A stretch of DNA of 64,000 nucleotides from Branchinecta lynchi. Its lineage: Eukaryota > Arthropoda > Branchiopoda > Anostraca > Branchinectidae. Below, piece after piece: positions 19,451-30,700 of this stretch. Both the position numbers and the translations under genes were made by a program. Position 1 is the first letter of the stretch, and every line of letters begins with the position of its first letter. The DNA is taken from the NCBI GenBank assembly GCA_023053575.1, contig JAKZAP010000007.1, forward strand, positions 17,692,304 through 17,756,303, in the 5' to 3' direction. The notes under the pieces were generated by a model that saw only the letters and a list, made by a program, of their open reading frames with translations, was not told where the DNA came from and made no database searches.

Positions 19451-21575
19451 TAAAATTAGCAAGATGGTGGAAGCAGGTACTTTTTCTTGCGGTCTCTGGA
19501 CAAATAAAACGGAATCACTTTGAACACTTCACAATAATAGCAAGATCAACATTTTCAGTAGGATCGCTCCATCAGCCAAATCGGTTTTCAAGCAAAAAGG
19601 AAAGGAAAATGGACAGCAGCAATTTTGCTGAGTCATCTCCTAGCACTGTTTCCAAGGCGTATTAGGAATGCACTTGAACTAACAATTTATCACGTTTTCT
19701 CTTCCCTATATCTGCAACCTCCTCGTTGGACTGCAGCCTTGGCTTGCACTAATGTGAACGCACGAAAGTTTGTGTTTATTTTAAGATGCAAAATTTTCAG
19801 AAACATAAAGTCACTAAGCAAATGCGGAAACTTAAATGTTTCTCTTTATTTTTGGTAATATCTGTCTCATCCTGATTCAACTCCTTAATAACACAAATAC
19901 AGGAGAAGCCTTTAAAGCAAGAAATTTTATATTCACCCATTCCAGAGACTGTGTCTCCAATTATTTCGTGACCATGAGTAGATTCAGGTATGAAACTTAC
20001 AATACAGAGATAGTGAGAGTACTGATACATACTAGCTGAGGCACAAACATTTACTGACTAAACACATCAACACAAATCGCAGATAAGAACTACAGGGCTA
20101 CTACTTATTTGCTGGGTTAATTGGCTGAACTCACACTGAGATACCTTAGGTTTTAATTTCACTTTTCATAAAAAGACCCCTAGGTGATTAACAAAATATC
20201 CTGTACCCCCTCCAACTCCCCCACAGTGGCCGAATCAGTTCGGATGCATAAACAGATAATCTAGGGCATCTTCTCTTACCACTCAATCTTCAATCCAATC
20301 GGATCACCGGTTCGTAACTTACACATGCCACAAGTTTCCAGATCCTCATCCCTCTAGCACCCACCCCAGTCGATGGTTCAATCAGAGAAATGAAATTCCA
20401 GAACTAGCAAAACCCGGAACGACAGATCGACATATTGACAGAAATTCGCACAAGTGCTATAAAAACTGGCATAATCTACATCAAACGCCTTGACCCAAGA
20501 TACTCCTAAATTTCAACACCTGTCAGGTGGAGAGCAGCTTCACGATTTTTACTTTCCAGGAGCTCTGTAGTCAACTTTCACTGCAAAGTTTGCTGATTAA
20601 AGAATAAGCATATGCATTCAATATCATTAATTCCTTATAAGTGGACATAACCCCTACAGTAGGTGACTAAAATCAATTCTTTCCGTACAAGGATCATTTC
20701 TACTTGTTGTCAATACTCTTCACCAGCTTCAAAACACATTATTTTCTGTTCTGTATTAGGCTACTCTACTAATTGACACTGGTCACCTTTGGATAACTTT
20801 CTTTAAAAGCATCCTGGGACTGGGGTTTGGTTTCCGAGACCCCTTGCTATACACAAAGCTTTGCACAAAATATCATGCTAATGCAGTATTTGAAATGTGA
20901 AAGCAAAATATTTTCTGTGCTTCTGCCACTGTCAGTTCATTGTACATAGAAAATGAAAATAAAACTACACAATCAATAACTCCCCCTCCCCAATCTTTAT
21001 TACTGGGTTTCTTTTTCTGCTTTTCTAAAAAAAAAATAGTTTTGCCTTCTTTTTTAGCTTTGCGGTTTCTCAGTATTTTCGTTCCAGTCACTCTAATTCA
21101 TCAAACATGCATCATGTGAAGATTATGACTCACATCTGGCCTAATTAATGGAGAGAAGTACTTTTCCAGAATTTTGTCATTTGCAGGTCTACTGTTCCAA
21201 CACGGCCATAATAATACAGTGAAGCTACAGAGCCTATTGCCACTAGTGTTTTAAGTAGAATGCAAAAAGAAAAGGGATCATTTTGCAGAAACATAATAGG
21301 GGGGGGGGAGTAGCTCTGTCCAGGGCCCCCTTTGTATTTGTTAATGTTTACATAGGTGAGAGACTTGTCAACTAGGTTTTACAGTGTTTTTTCATCAGTA
21401 GCTCTGAGTTCCTTTGGAAGCCAAACTTAGGATAGTACAGTTTGTGTCTATTTCATAACCTTATGTAGGATAGCGATAAAGCCCACAAAAAGCGCCGTCA
21501 GCAGTCGCACGAATTTGCCAATTTTCTGTAATGAAAGGATGAATTGCCACGAATTTGCCTTATTTGCTTTTCAGT
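19451..21575. other. AT-rich DNA upstream of MIER, no gene seen
   Basis: No exon-like coding stretch is recognisable on either strand. A poly-G run occurs at about 21299..21310. If MIER has a 5' UTR intron, this stretch is part of it. Confidence 0.4.
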
Positions 21576-22524
21576 TTTTGGGATCCCAAAACGTAAGTGG
21601 AGGGATACCTATGACATCGCAAAAGTTGTCCGTCTGTCCATGTATCTGTTTTTTTTTCGAGTTTGTAGACGGGCTCTGTAGCTCAAGATTTAGGGGGGGG
21701 GGGGAGGGGTTTCAAAGTACCGTTAAGAGGCAAACAAGTTTTTTTTAAACAGCTAATGAGATAGCCGATTTAGGGGTAAAAAGACATGCTAAACATGAAT
21801 ATGAAAACCATTTCTTGCCGGACAAGTGGTTTGACCGGAATCTGGCCAAAACCCGAAAGTTTGTTGAAAGTAAAAGTTTTATATAAAGTTGATTACATGT
21901 TCGATTTAGGGGTAAGAAGACATGCTGAACATTTATATAAAAACCATTTTCTTGTCGGACAAGTAGTTCGCCCGGAATCCGTCCAAAATCGAAAAAATTT
22001 TTAAAAGTGAAAGTTTTATCTGAAGTTGATTAGATGTTCGATTTAGTGGGAAGAAGATGCTGAATCCAATTTTGACAATCATATTCTACCCGGACATATA
22101 GTTCACCCTGGAATCCAGCTGAAACAGGAAATTTTTTTAAAATTTTTAAGTTTTATCTGAAGTTGATTAGATTTTCGATATAGGGGTAAGGTGATAAGCT
22201 GAATTCGTGTTTGAGATTTAGTTTTTTGCCGGACAAGTACGGTAGTTTCCCCTGAAATCCGGTCAAAGTCGGAGATTTGGCAGAAGTAAGGCAGGAAGAT
22301 TTGATCAGTTTCTTCAAAGTACACTTGACGAATAGCCCAGGGATAAATACACACATGGTGAATCCATATCTGAACTTGGTTTTCTCAGATGATTAACTGA
22401 CATTCTTCTGTTTCTAAATCTTAATAGTAATGATGTTCAATATGGCGAAGACCGGATATCTACCAGACCAAATTGTCTGGACCAAATATTAAATTTTCGG
22501 GATCCCATCGGAACCTTTGGTCTG
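21576..22524 (-). mobile_element. GGGATCCC-family element, inverted copy
   Basis: It begins GGGATCCCAAAACGTAAGTGG, carries the GTCCGTCTGTCCATG region, then about four units of about 137 bp centred on CCCGGAATCCGNCCAAAA (near 21834, 21970, 22106, 22250). It ends GGGATCCCATCGGAACCTTTGGTCTGT. Each unit also holds GTAAAAGTTTTAT.TAAAGTTGATTA and GATTTAGGGGTAAGAAGACA. No protein is encoded. Confidence 0.7.
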
Positions 22525-22765
22525 TTTACTAGCTAAACAGCTTCCAAAAAATATTTAAATACACCACTGCATCCAGGATTAAATGTTTAATAAGGCCTGC
22601 AGTAAAAATCTCCTAACTAATTCATATTATCCTCAATATTATATGTAAATTCAGCTATAAAAAAAAAGGAACTGAATTTGCCTCTACAAATTTGTGTGTA
22701 CCAAGGACAGAATAACCATTAGTAATCATACCAGTAAATAGTATGACCAGTATTACAGTAGAGAT

Positions 22766-22812
22766 ATGCTTATATTTGACCGGCAAATATGATTCACAGT
22801 CAGCTTGGGCTG
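22766..22812 (+). repeat. Solo end of the ribozyme-bearing foldback family
   Basis: TTTGACCGGCAAATATGATT... followed by CAGTCAGCTTGGGCTGAAGG matches the right edge of the element at 50530..51040 and the left edge of the one at 10942..12255. It is a stand-alone terminal fragment. Confidence 0.5.
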
Positions 22813-23325
22813 AAGGAATATCTAGAGGTATGCTTATTTCGACACTTGTCTAACTGTTTCACTACCTTGCCTTTGTTACTTCCTTATAAAATAGTCAAAT
22901 GGAGAGAAAAAGTAACAAACTTCTGCTACTAGCCACCTATTTCTGGAGTATCCTGGCATTTATTAGTTTACTTCGAATTTACAAATGTGCTTATTCTTCT
23001 ATTTTAGGTGCCAGGTGGCAGTTGTGGCATTTATGGCAGTGACACTGTTTACCAACAGCAAAATAGTAAAAGTGATAAAACGTGAATGGTAAATGCCTTT
23101 TTGGCAAGTATTTTGCAGTAAAAAATGCCTGGTTTGGATTTAGTTTTTTCTTCAGCAACCATTAATTGTTAGGTGACATTCACATAAGCATACCTTTACT
23201 GTATACACCAGAATTCACACTTTCTCTTATATTTCCAGCTCTATCCAGTAGGTTCAATAAACTAGCACCCACTTTCAAAGAAAAAAACACAAAAAAAAAA
23301 TGGCGGCAGCCTTGCTCCCACATTA

Positions 23326-23657
23326 GTTGCATTTTAGCACATACTGTGGTGTCTGATACCACAGTCTAAAGTCCTTTTTGCAGTTATTGTGGTATCTGAC
23401 ACCAAAATCAAAAGGCCTTATCGTGGTATCTGAAAAAAAATTCATCAATTTTTGTCAAATTGGTGAGAAAGAAGTTTGGCAGAGTAATGTGACTGAATAT
23501 CAGTTTTTCTTTTGGGATGAATTCGAAACGAGCAATTTCGGAAATTGCCGTTTTTGCAGAACAAATGTATATCAAAAACAACGGTAACTGCAAAAACAAC
23601 TAATTGCAGATCCAGTTGCTGTGGTAACAGATACCATTGTATCTGCAAAAAAGCAAC
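23326..23657. mobile_element. GTTGC-terminus MITE with TA duplication
   Basis: TA|GTTGCATTTTAGCACATACTG at the left and TTGTATCTGCAAAAAAGCAAC|TA at the right. The inside has several GTGGTATCTGA units. A related, more decayed copy lies at 57093..57480. Tc1/mariner-type by TSD; no transposase. Confidence 0.65.
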
Positions 23658-23774
23658 TATAATGATCGCCTATATGACATCATGATCCTCAGAACTTTAT
23701 CAAGCTATAATTATAAGCCTAATCAATGTGGTCCCATAGGGATTAGTATTTTTTCACAAAGAATTTGGATACTT

Positions 23775-24928
23775 AGGCGTATTCTCGCCATTCCACCAGG
23801 ACTCCACTTGAGGAGTCCCTTGTTTTTGTTTGTCCCGGGCTGGTCCCGGGGACTCACTCCCCCTATTCTAGCGAGTCCCCGTGGACTGGGAATGCTCCAA
23901 TTATCATCAACATCATCAAAAATGACTCACTTTCAGATTCAGAGGGGAGTCAGTTTTTTTAGTTTTTGCTGTTGTCTGGCTGGTGTTGGTGCAGTCTAGT
24001 ACACTAGCCCCATTTCAGGCACAGTGCTCAAACGTCTAGCACCATGCCTGGGTGCTAGACGTTCAAGCACTGTACCTTGGATTTCATGTATGGTGCATGG
24101 ATTTCAGTATACAGTGCATACATCAAAAACACAATTTCTGTCATCACAACTGAGCACCAGCTCGGACAGGGCTGAAATTACTACTATGAATTAGAGAAAT
24201 CAAAGACAATCCTTTATATATTTTTCACAACAAAAACAAAAGGGCTCTAATGATGATGGAGATGAAAAACCTAACAGAACCCTATCTATTTTCCATGTAT
24301 TTTCCCTATCTATTCCCCAAGAGCCAATATTCTGGTTGGCTGCTAGGTAGAAAAGGCTGAGGCACAGGACACTTTGCATGCAAAACCCTTGACTATGTAG
24401 AAAAGGAAGTGCGGTTTTTCACATCTGTCATCAGCTGAGCCCTTTTGTTTTTGTTGTGAAAAACATACAAAGGATTGTCTTTGATTTCTCTAATTCATGG
24501 TAGTAATTTCAGCCCTGTCCGAGCTGGTGCTCAGTTGTTATGACAGAAACTGTGTTTTTGATGCATGCACTGTATACTGAAATCCATGCACCATGCATGA
24601 AATCCAAGGTACAGTGCTTGAACGGCTAGCACTCAGGCATGGTGCTAGACGTTTGAGCACTGTGCCTGAAAAGGGGCTAGTGTACTAGACTGTGTTGGTG
24701 CAATGTAAAATTAATTAAAAATGATCAAAATAGACAAAACCAAAAATAAAGTGATCAAATATATTTTCGTCAACTGCATATTTCTTTTTAGAAAAAAATC
24801 AAATGTGGAAGCATTCCCTGTGTTCTCGCTATTTTCCGTACGCAGGGTCTGCGTGGTGTGACTCCTTCTATTCTCTCCGTTCCCCTTGATTCCTCAAGGA
24901 GTCCTCAGGGAATGGCGAGAATACACCT
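23775..24928. mobile_element. GGCGTATTCTCGCC element, carrying a nested insertion
   Basis: Termini AGGCGTATTCTCGCCATTCC and GGAATGGCGAGAATACACCT are inverted. Without the nested 699-bp element and its duplication, its length is about 445 bp. It is a relative of 59536..60099 (564 bp). Inside are GACTCACTCCCCCTATTCTAGC and GAGTCC units. The flanks share only TT, so the TSD is not certain here. Confidence 0.6.
23993..24691. mobile_element. Long-TIR foldback element with 10-bp TSD (Mutator-like by structure)
   Basis: The outer ends AGTCTAGTACACTAGCCCC and GGGGCTAGTGTACTAGACT are inverted. The arms extend about 255 bp each (to about 24248 and from about 24437) around a 190-bp centre. GTGTTGGTGC is duplicated exactly (23983-23992, 24692-24701). 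The related element at 59536..60099 has the empty site with one copy (59742..59751 on -). Long TIRs with 9-11-bp duplications are typical of MULEs; no transposase is present. Confidence 0.85.
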
Positions 24929-25232
24929 TTAGTTTTAGCAGCTTAGCAGCAAGTTAGAGAGGTAATACATACTGAGCTGCAAGATACAGTTCAGGACAAT
25001 CATGTTCCAATGACCAAAGCCACAGAATTTTAAAGTTAATTATTTAGTGCCATACCTACCTTATTGTAACTTAGCATCTAAACACCAAGCCAGTGGACAC
25101 AACTCCAAGATCAACCCTCTCTGAACTTGGACCGAACAAATAAAAGAAGCATGCTTTGCGAGTGATAAAATCTGAACCAAATTTAAGCATCACCCTCCAC
25201 AACAGAATCAAGCTTATAAAAATGTTACTTAC

Positions 25233-25526
25233 AACTTCGACCACTTTATCAGTGAGATTTATACTGGATTAAATAAGCACAAAACATACAAAAAATCGGA
25301 AATGTTAGAACTGAGCTTGGACGTGAGTTTAAGATTTAAACCGACATGGTGTCACGGTACCACCATGCACCGCTTTCACGTGACAAGGCTGTTTCTGCCG
25401 TGTTAGTGCCGCGTCTCTTGAGCAGGAAGCTAGTCATACCCTAGAAAAATATGGGCAAACTATTTTGAAACTCTTTTAAAGCCTGGGCTTAGAAAGGCAC
25501 TTGGCTGACTTAGCTGCTAAAGGCAG
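25233..25526. promoter_or_regulatory. Candidate two-way promoter of MIER (-) and DMAP1 (+)
   Basis: Two strong donors point outward: on - GAAGTT|GTAAGTAA (exon side ends 25233) and on + GGCAG|GTAATA (exon side ends 25526). Between them lies a CpG-richer patch with the E-box CACGTG at 25377..25382. Both MIER and DMAP1 have unpaired 3' splice sites just before their ATG that need upstream leader exons. This is inference; no transcript evidence is available. Confidence 0.3.
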
Positions 25527-25989
25527 GTAATATAAAAAGCTGTGTTTTTTTGTAAAAACCTACTTTTCTCATACCCTTCGTGTCTGTCCAAGTTTACTGG
25601 AGAACTATGCTGGAACTACTTCCTATTTTCAAGCCCTTTCTCCCACCCCACCCCCCCCACCTGCCCCCCACTACAGCAAAATTACAGATCCACTGGGAAA
25701 ATAAATAACAGGCATGGATCAACCCTGGATCAACCTACATAAATTCCTAACCCCAAACCAAAGCTCTAATTGATTTAAGTTAAATTTCTTTACAGAACTA
25801 ACAAATTTTCCCTTTTTGCCAGATTTTGAATGAATTACAGTAGAGGTATGCTTATGTGAACACCTCTCTAGATTTTTCCATACCTTGTCTTTGTTTCTTG
25901 CTTCTAAAACAGCCAAAGAGAAAGGAAATATACTTATCCGCTGAGAAAGTAAACATCAGATTGATTCAGCACTTATTTTTACTCCGGTA

Positions 25990-26345
25990 TCGAAGCTTCA
26001 ATCAACCTCAGAATTATTGTTTTCTAGTTCAAATGAATTTCTAGTTTTGGCTGGACCCTGGGTGAAGTATTTGTCGGGCAAGAGCAGACGTGGCTTCAGC
26101 ATGACTCCTTAACCCACCCCAGCCTTACTCCTATATCAATGCCCCACAAATCGGTAAACTTTAATTTCTCAATAGGCCCGATTTTGGGCAAACCACTTGT
26201 CCAGAGAGCAAAAAAGTTCAGATATAGATTCAGGGTGTATTCTTAACTGCGATATTGAATCTCTAATATACTTCAGAATATACTTTTATTTCTACCAAAT
26301 TTCCGGTTTTGCCGGATTCTAGACGAACTGCTTCTGCTGTGAGAC
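25990..26345 (+). mobile_element. Fragment of the GGGATCCC family
   Basis: It contains phrases such as TTTTGGCTGGACCCTGGGTGAAG, CAAATTTCCGGTTTTGCCGG and AGTTCAGATATAGATTCAG, diverged from the family core. Ends are lost. Confidence 0.5.
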
Positions 26346-26956
26346 CATTAGCTCCCCCACCAGTCCTAAATACAGGGTTATGGGGGGGGGATGTTTACGA
26401 ACTTAATATCAATAAGGTTTTGGGCCCTTAGAACTTGTTTGGGCATGATTGCATGCCTGTTTGGCAATGGCTGTATAGTGTCTGAGGCAAAAGTCTCCCA
26501 AAAATTGCATTTTTCTTACAGAAATTGTAAATATTCACATATTTTGCAATTTGACTTTTTTTCTCGGTTTGCGAAATATTTTTTTTTTTTATATTTTTGC
26601 ATTTTTCGAGAGGACTCCAAATATTTCAGTTTTGTGAATATTCGATTCAGTTTTTCAGTTGCAAAATTCGCTTTTTTACATTTATTCTCCCAGGTAGGCA
26701 GTTACTAGGTAGAAGGCTGCAAGAGTGGTATAGACTCACTTAAATTCACTGTCCACGTAGGACTAATGTTTTGCTTATAAGTAGTTAATTGAAAAATAAA
26801 AGAGCTGCTCAGAAGGTATTTGAACCTGAGAGGGGCTTGGGTGGTTGAAAATTGTTTGCAAACCGCTATGTCACTTCAGTAAGTTTAGTTCAATACTTTT
26901 AATTGTTTCCATCCTGTTTCCATCTCATGAGAGTCCAGTCAACCACAAACCCATGA

Positions 26957-27018
26957 TTTTTGGATACCCTATGCCAAACCAAGTGTGCCTAGCATTTGGC
27001 ATAGGGTATCCAAAATCA
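26957..27018. repeat. Short hairpin
   Basis: ATTTTTGGATACCCTATGCC(AAA) and (TTT)GGCATAGGGTATCCAAAAT pair over about 22 bp around a 16-base loop. It lies about 530 bp upstream of the DMAP1 start. Confidence 0.65.
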
Positions 27019-27532
27019 GGGATTTATGATCAACTGATGGAGTCTTCCCAATCAAATTAAATCTTTGGTTTTGGATGCAGAAGAATCCCAAACAAAGAGA
27101 TGCTACTTTCAAAAACAAACAGCAGATGGAGTAAAAGTTTTTAGTTTTATAAATTCTCATTTGACTATTTTAGAGAGAAATAAAAAAACATGATCATCCA
27201 AAATTTGGAGACATTAGGAAGCATGCCCAAAGAATAACTGTAGGCTACTGTACCTAATTCTCCAAGTAATAGGCATGGTAGCACATAATAACTCCGTTCC
27301 TTTAGTCATTCATCTGTTGATAGTACTTGATAGTACTGTAAGACTTAGCTTCTCAAGTCTTAGTACTACACAGAAATGTGGTTTAAAATTATTGAGCCAA
27401 TTTGAAGGTTATTTTTGTAATGTTGGTGACTTCCTTGTAGTTATTGTTTGAATCCCACTCAAATCCTCATATTAGGCCTAGTGAGAATATGAAAGTCTAT
27501 GTTATAAAATGTGTAACTGCTCTCATTGCCTT

Positions 27533-27556
27533 AATTTCCACCACAGATCTATAATA
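27533..27556 (+). promoter_or_regulatory. Candidate 3' splice site just upstream of the DMAP1 start
   Basis: TTAATTTCCACCACAG (AG at 27545-27546) is followed by the 10-nt leader ATCTATAATA and the ATG at 27557. Confidence 0.45.
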
Positions 27557-27761
27557 ATGGCAGATGTACTGGACATTCTTGAAATCGACCGGCCAGCAGA
27601 GCCGGAGGTCACCAGGCAGTCAATATTTGGCAAGCCAAAGAAGATTGTCAAGAAAACTGAAACTATGAAGAAACCAGAGGGAATGGCGAGGGAGCTCTAT
27701 AACCTCATCTTGAATGATGCAAGTGCTGTCGAAACAACTCCTCTTTTTTCTGCAGAGTCAG
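27557..27761 (+). CDS. DMAP1: DMAP1 coding exon 1
   Basis: It encodes residues 1-68 plus one base, including MADVLDILEIDRPAEPEV and KKPEGMARELYNLI (human RPEGMHREVYALL). Donor TCAG|GTAATA. Confidence 0.94.
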
Positions 27762-30700
27762 GTAATACTTGGAGAAGGGAAGGAGTGCTAACTGCTAACC
27801 TTTCCCATAACATATACAAAGATATACCAGTAGGTTAGGAAAAAACTGAATTACAGGCTGGTCCAAATTCAGGGCAATAACATCCTGTTTATATTGGAAG
27901 TTGTCTCTTAACAAATAAGCTGCGATCGATTTGAGTCCTCCTTGTCTCGGTCTTGTCTTCTTGTTACTGCCTTGTCACAGTTTAAAGCTGTTTTTTTTTT
28001 AGACTTGTCAGGTGAATGACTGAACTGACAAGCATCACAAATAAAATGCAGTCAAGAAATCTACCCGAGATAGGACCGAAACTTGCTCCGAGATCATGTC
28101 ATCATTCATGGCGTCCTGTCTGACAGGGCACTGACAATCGTCAGCTGACAGGACAAAAGAAATGGCATTAAGCAGACAAGGCAGTTAAATAAAACGGTAT
28201 TTGGCTGACAGGATAGAGGCAAGGATAGATTGAACGCAGCTTTAGAAAGGGGCCATGAGTTAGAACACTTCTAGCTTGGAAGGCTGAAAATGTGCTGGCT
28301 AGACTGGGCCGCTTGGCAAAAAAAACTCGATTACACATGATAGACCTAGGTGACTCATAGGAATATCACGGTAATGTGATAAACAAATTGTGATTTTAAA
28401 GCTAGTGTTATCAACTTATCGTTGACCAGTACCCTTACCATGTAAGACCTTACTGTATTTTCCACATTTTTTCCAATCAATCAAATTTAGGATAGCTCAA
28501 AGCTAGAAGATATCTTGTTCCAAATGGCAGAATGACCTTCTCTTAGGACAATCATGGTAGTGTGAGGAAGAACTTGTGATTTTAAAGGTAGTGTTGTCAA
28601 CTTATCCTTGACCAGTACACTCCCCATGTAAGACCTTACTGTATGTTCCACATTTTTTCCAATCAATCAAATTTACTTCTAAATAGCTTAAAGCTAGAAG
28701 AGGATAGCTCAAAGCTAGAAGATATCTTGTTCCAGATGGCAGAATGACCTTCTCTTAGGACGATCATGGTAGTGTGAGGAAGAACTTGTGATTTTAAAGC
28801 TAGTGTTGTCAACTTATCCTTGACCAGTACACTCCCCATGTAAGACCTTACTGTATGTTCCACATTTTTTCCAATCAATCAAATTTACTTCTAAATAGCT
28901 TAAAGCTAGAAGAGGATAGCTCAAAGCTAGAAGATATCTTGTTCCAGATGGCAGAATGACCTTTTCTTAGGAAGATCACGGTAGTGTAAGGAAGAACTTG
29001 TGATTTTAAAGCTAGTGCTATCAACTTATCCTTGACCAGTACCCTCCCCATGTAAGACCTTACAGTAGATATCTTGTTCCACATGTCAGAATGTACCGAG
29101 TGAGAGGATGCACTCAGTCAGGGTGCTCCCAGAAAATCTTTGATGACTTCTGTCAGGCTTTCTGCAACATCTAGTGCATTTTTTTTTACTTTTTGATAGA
29201 TAGGTAGATATCGCTTTTATTCTTCTCGAATTACCGTTGTAAAATACAAATTTGCTGAAATCAATTACTTTTTCAGTAAATAAAGGCTACAAGCAGGCTA
29301 AGGCGAAGCTTGGAATTCGGAAAGCTCGACCTTGGAAATGGATGGCCTTTACTAATCCTGGTAGAACAGATGGCGCAGTTTTTCATCATTGGCGGAGGAT
29401 AGCTGATGAAGGGAAGGAGTATCCTTTCGGCAAGTTCAACAAGGTATAATTAATAAATTAAGGGTTTTATTTCGAAAAAAAGGACGAGACAAGAGGAGGA
29501 AGAAAGTACAAAAAGTTTATTACCGAAATTTCCTGATCTTAGGGCACATAATCGCAACTTTCAAAATACAATAGATTGCAAATACAAGTACAGTACGACG
29601 AAATATAATTCATGACTATTATTGTTAAATGTATTATCAGTGTCATGTATCATATTACATACAAAGTAGTGTCAACAAAAACTCAACTAACTTAACGAAC
29701 AACTAGTTTGTGATCTCCAGGCTGTGTGAACTGCAGCAGGCAGGAGCGTCACGAATGGGGGGGGGACGCCCTCCCCCCTAATGCTGTCGGCCAGTCGGTA
29801 AAAAATAACCGTGTCGGCGCGAAGCAGAGCAAAATAACTCTTGGGAGTATGGACAAGCTGTATGCTTCCCATGTCTTGAAAACGGGTCATAGTCACAGCT
29901 CCTCCCATTACGCTCAAGGCATTCGAGGCGTTCAAACTTCAGCGATCTGTCTTATCGTGCAGGGGCGGGTTGAGAAAATTGTAGCACCTCTAATATGCAG
30001 TGTGGACAACGAAGAGACAGGGGAGGTTTTTCTTTTCTGTTGCGACAGTGGAAGTTATTCAGGAAGCGTGATAACGATAAGTGCATTTTATGCAGCTTTA
30101 TTTTAGCAAAAGAACGACACAAAAAAAATGTTATCGGAAACCCATATATAATACCTTGTGTTACCTATAAGAGCGTTAGGAACAAATTTATTACGCCACA
30201 AACTTAATAGCAAAAGCGAAACCTTTAAACATTTCTCGAAGTATCGCTCGAAAAGTAGAAGTGGATAAATGGCCATTTACAGATAAAAAACCCTTGTGAT
30301 ACCTATGAGAGCCTTAAAAATTGATTGCGTTAGTGGCAACTTGATGCCGCCACGATGTTAATAGCGAAAAGCACAACTTTCAAATTTATCAAAGAAAACT
30401 AAAGACCTGAAGACGAAAGAACTTGAAGATAGGAATAGCTTGACGACGTCAAAAGACAACCTAAGTAATTTCAAACTCAAACTGAAGAAAGACTATTTAC
30501 AGTAAAAATCAGACCGTTTCATACCCATGCATGAATTTATAGGCTTTTACTCTGATCTATGTCTTTTCTGTACTTTTTTTGTGCGACCCGCAGGCACCCC
30601 CCCCCCCCCTGAAAGGCACCCCCCCCCCCCCCCCCCGAAATAAATTCTTGGATACGGGCCTGACTGGAAATATAATACAATAAATAAATAGGTAATATAT

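Larger units (their letters stand above)
24929..27546. other. DNA between the nested transposon and the first DMAP1 coding exon
   Basis: It contains the candidate two-way promoter (25233..25526), a fragment of the GGGATCCC family (about 25990..26345), a poly-G run near 26381 and a short perfect hairpin (26957..27018). I see no coding exon. Confidence 0.4.

Noticed and set aside
28346..29098. CRISPR-like array
   Set aside because: The repeats are 212 bp and contiguous with no unique spacers, in an animal gene intron.
29726..30106. 126-codon frame in DMAP1 intron 2
   Set aside because: No domain, low complexity around poly-G, and part is repeated inverted near 31225.
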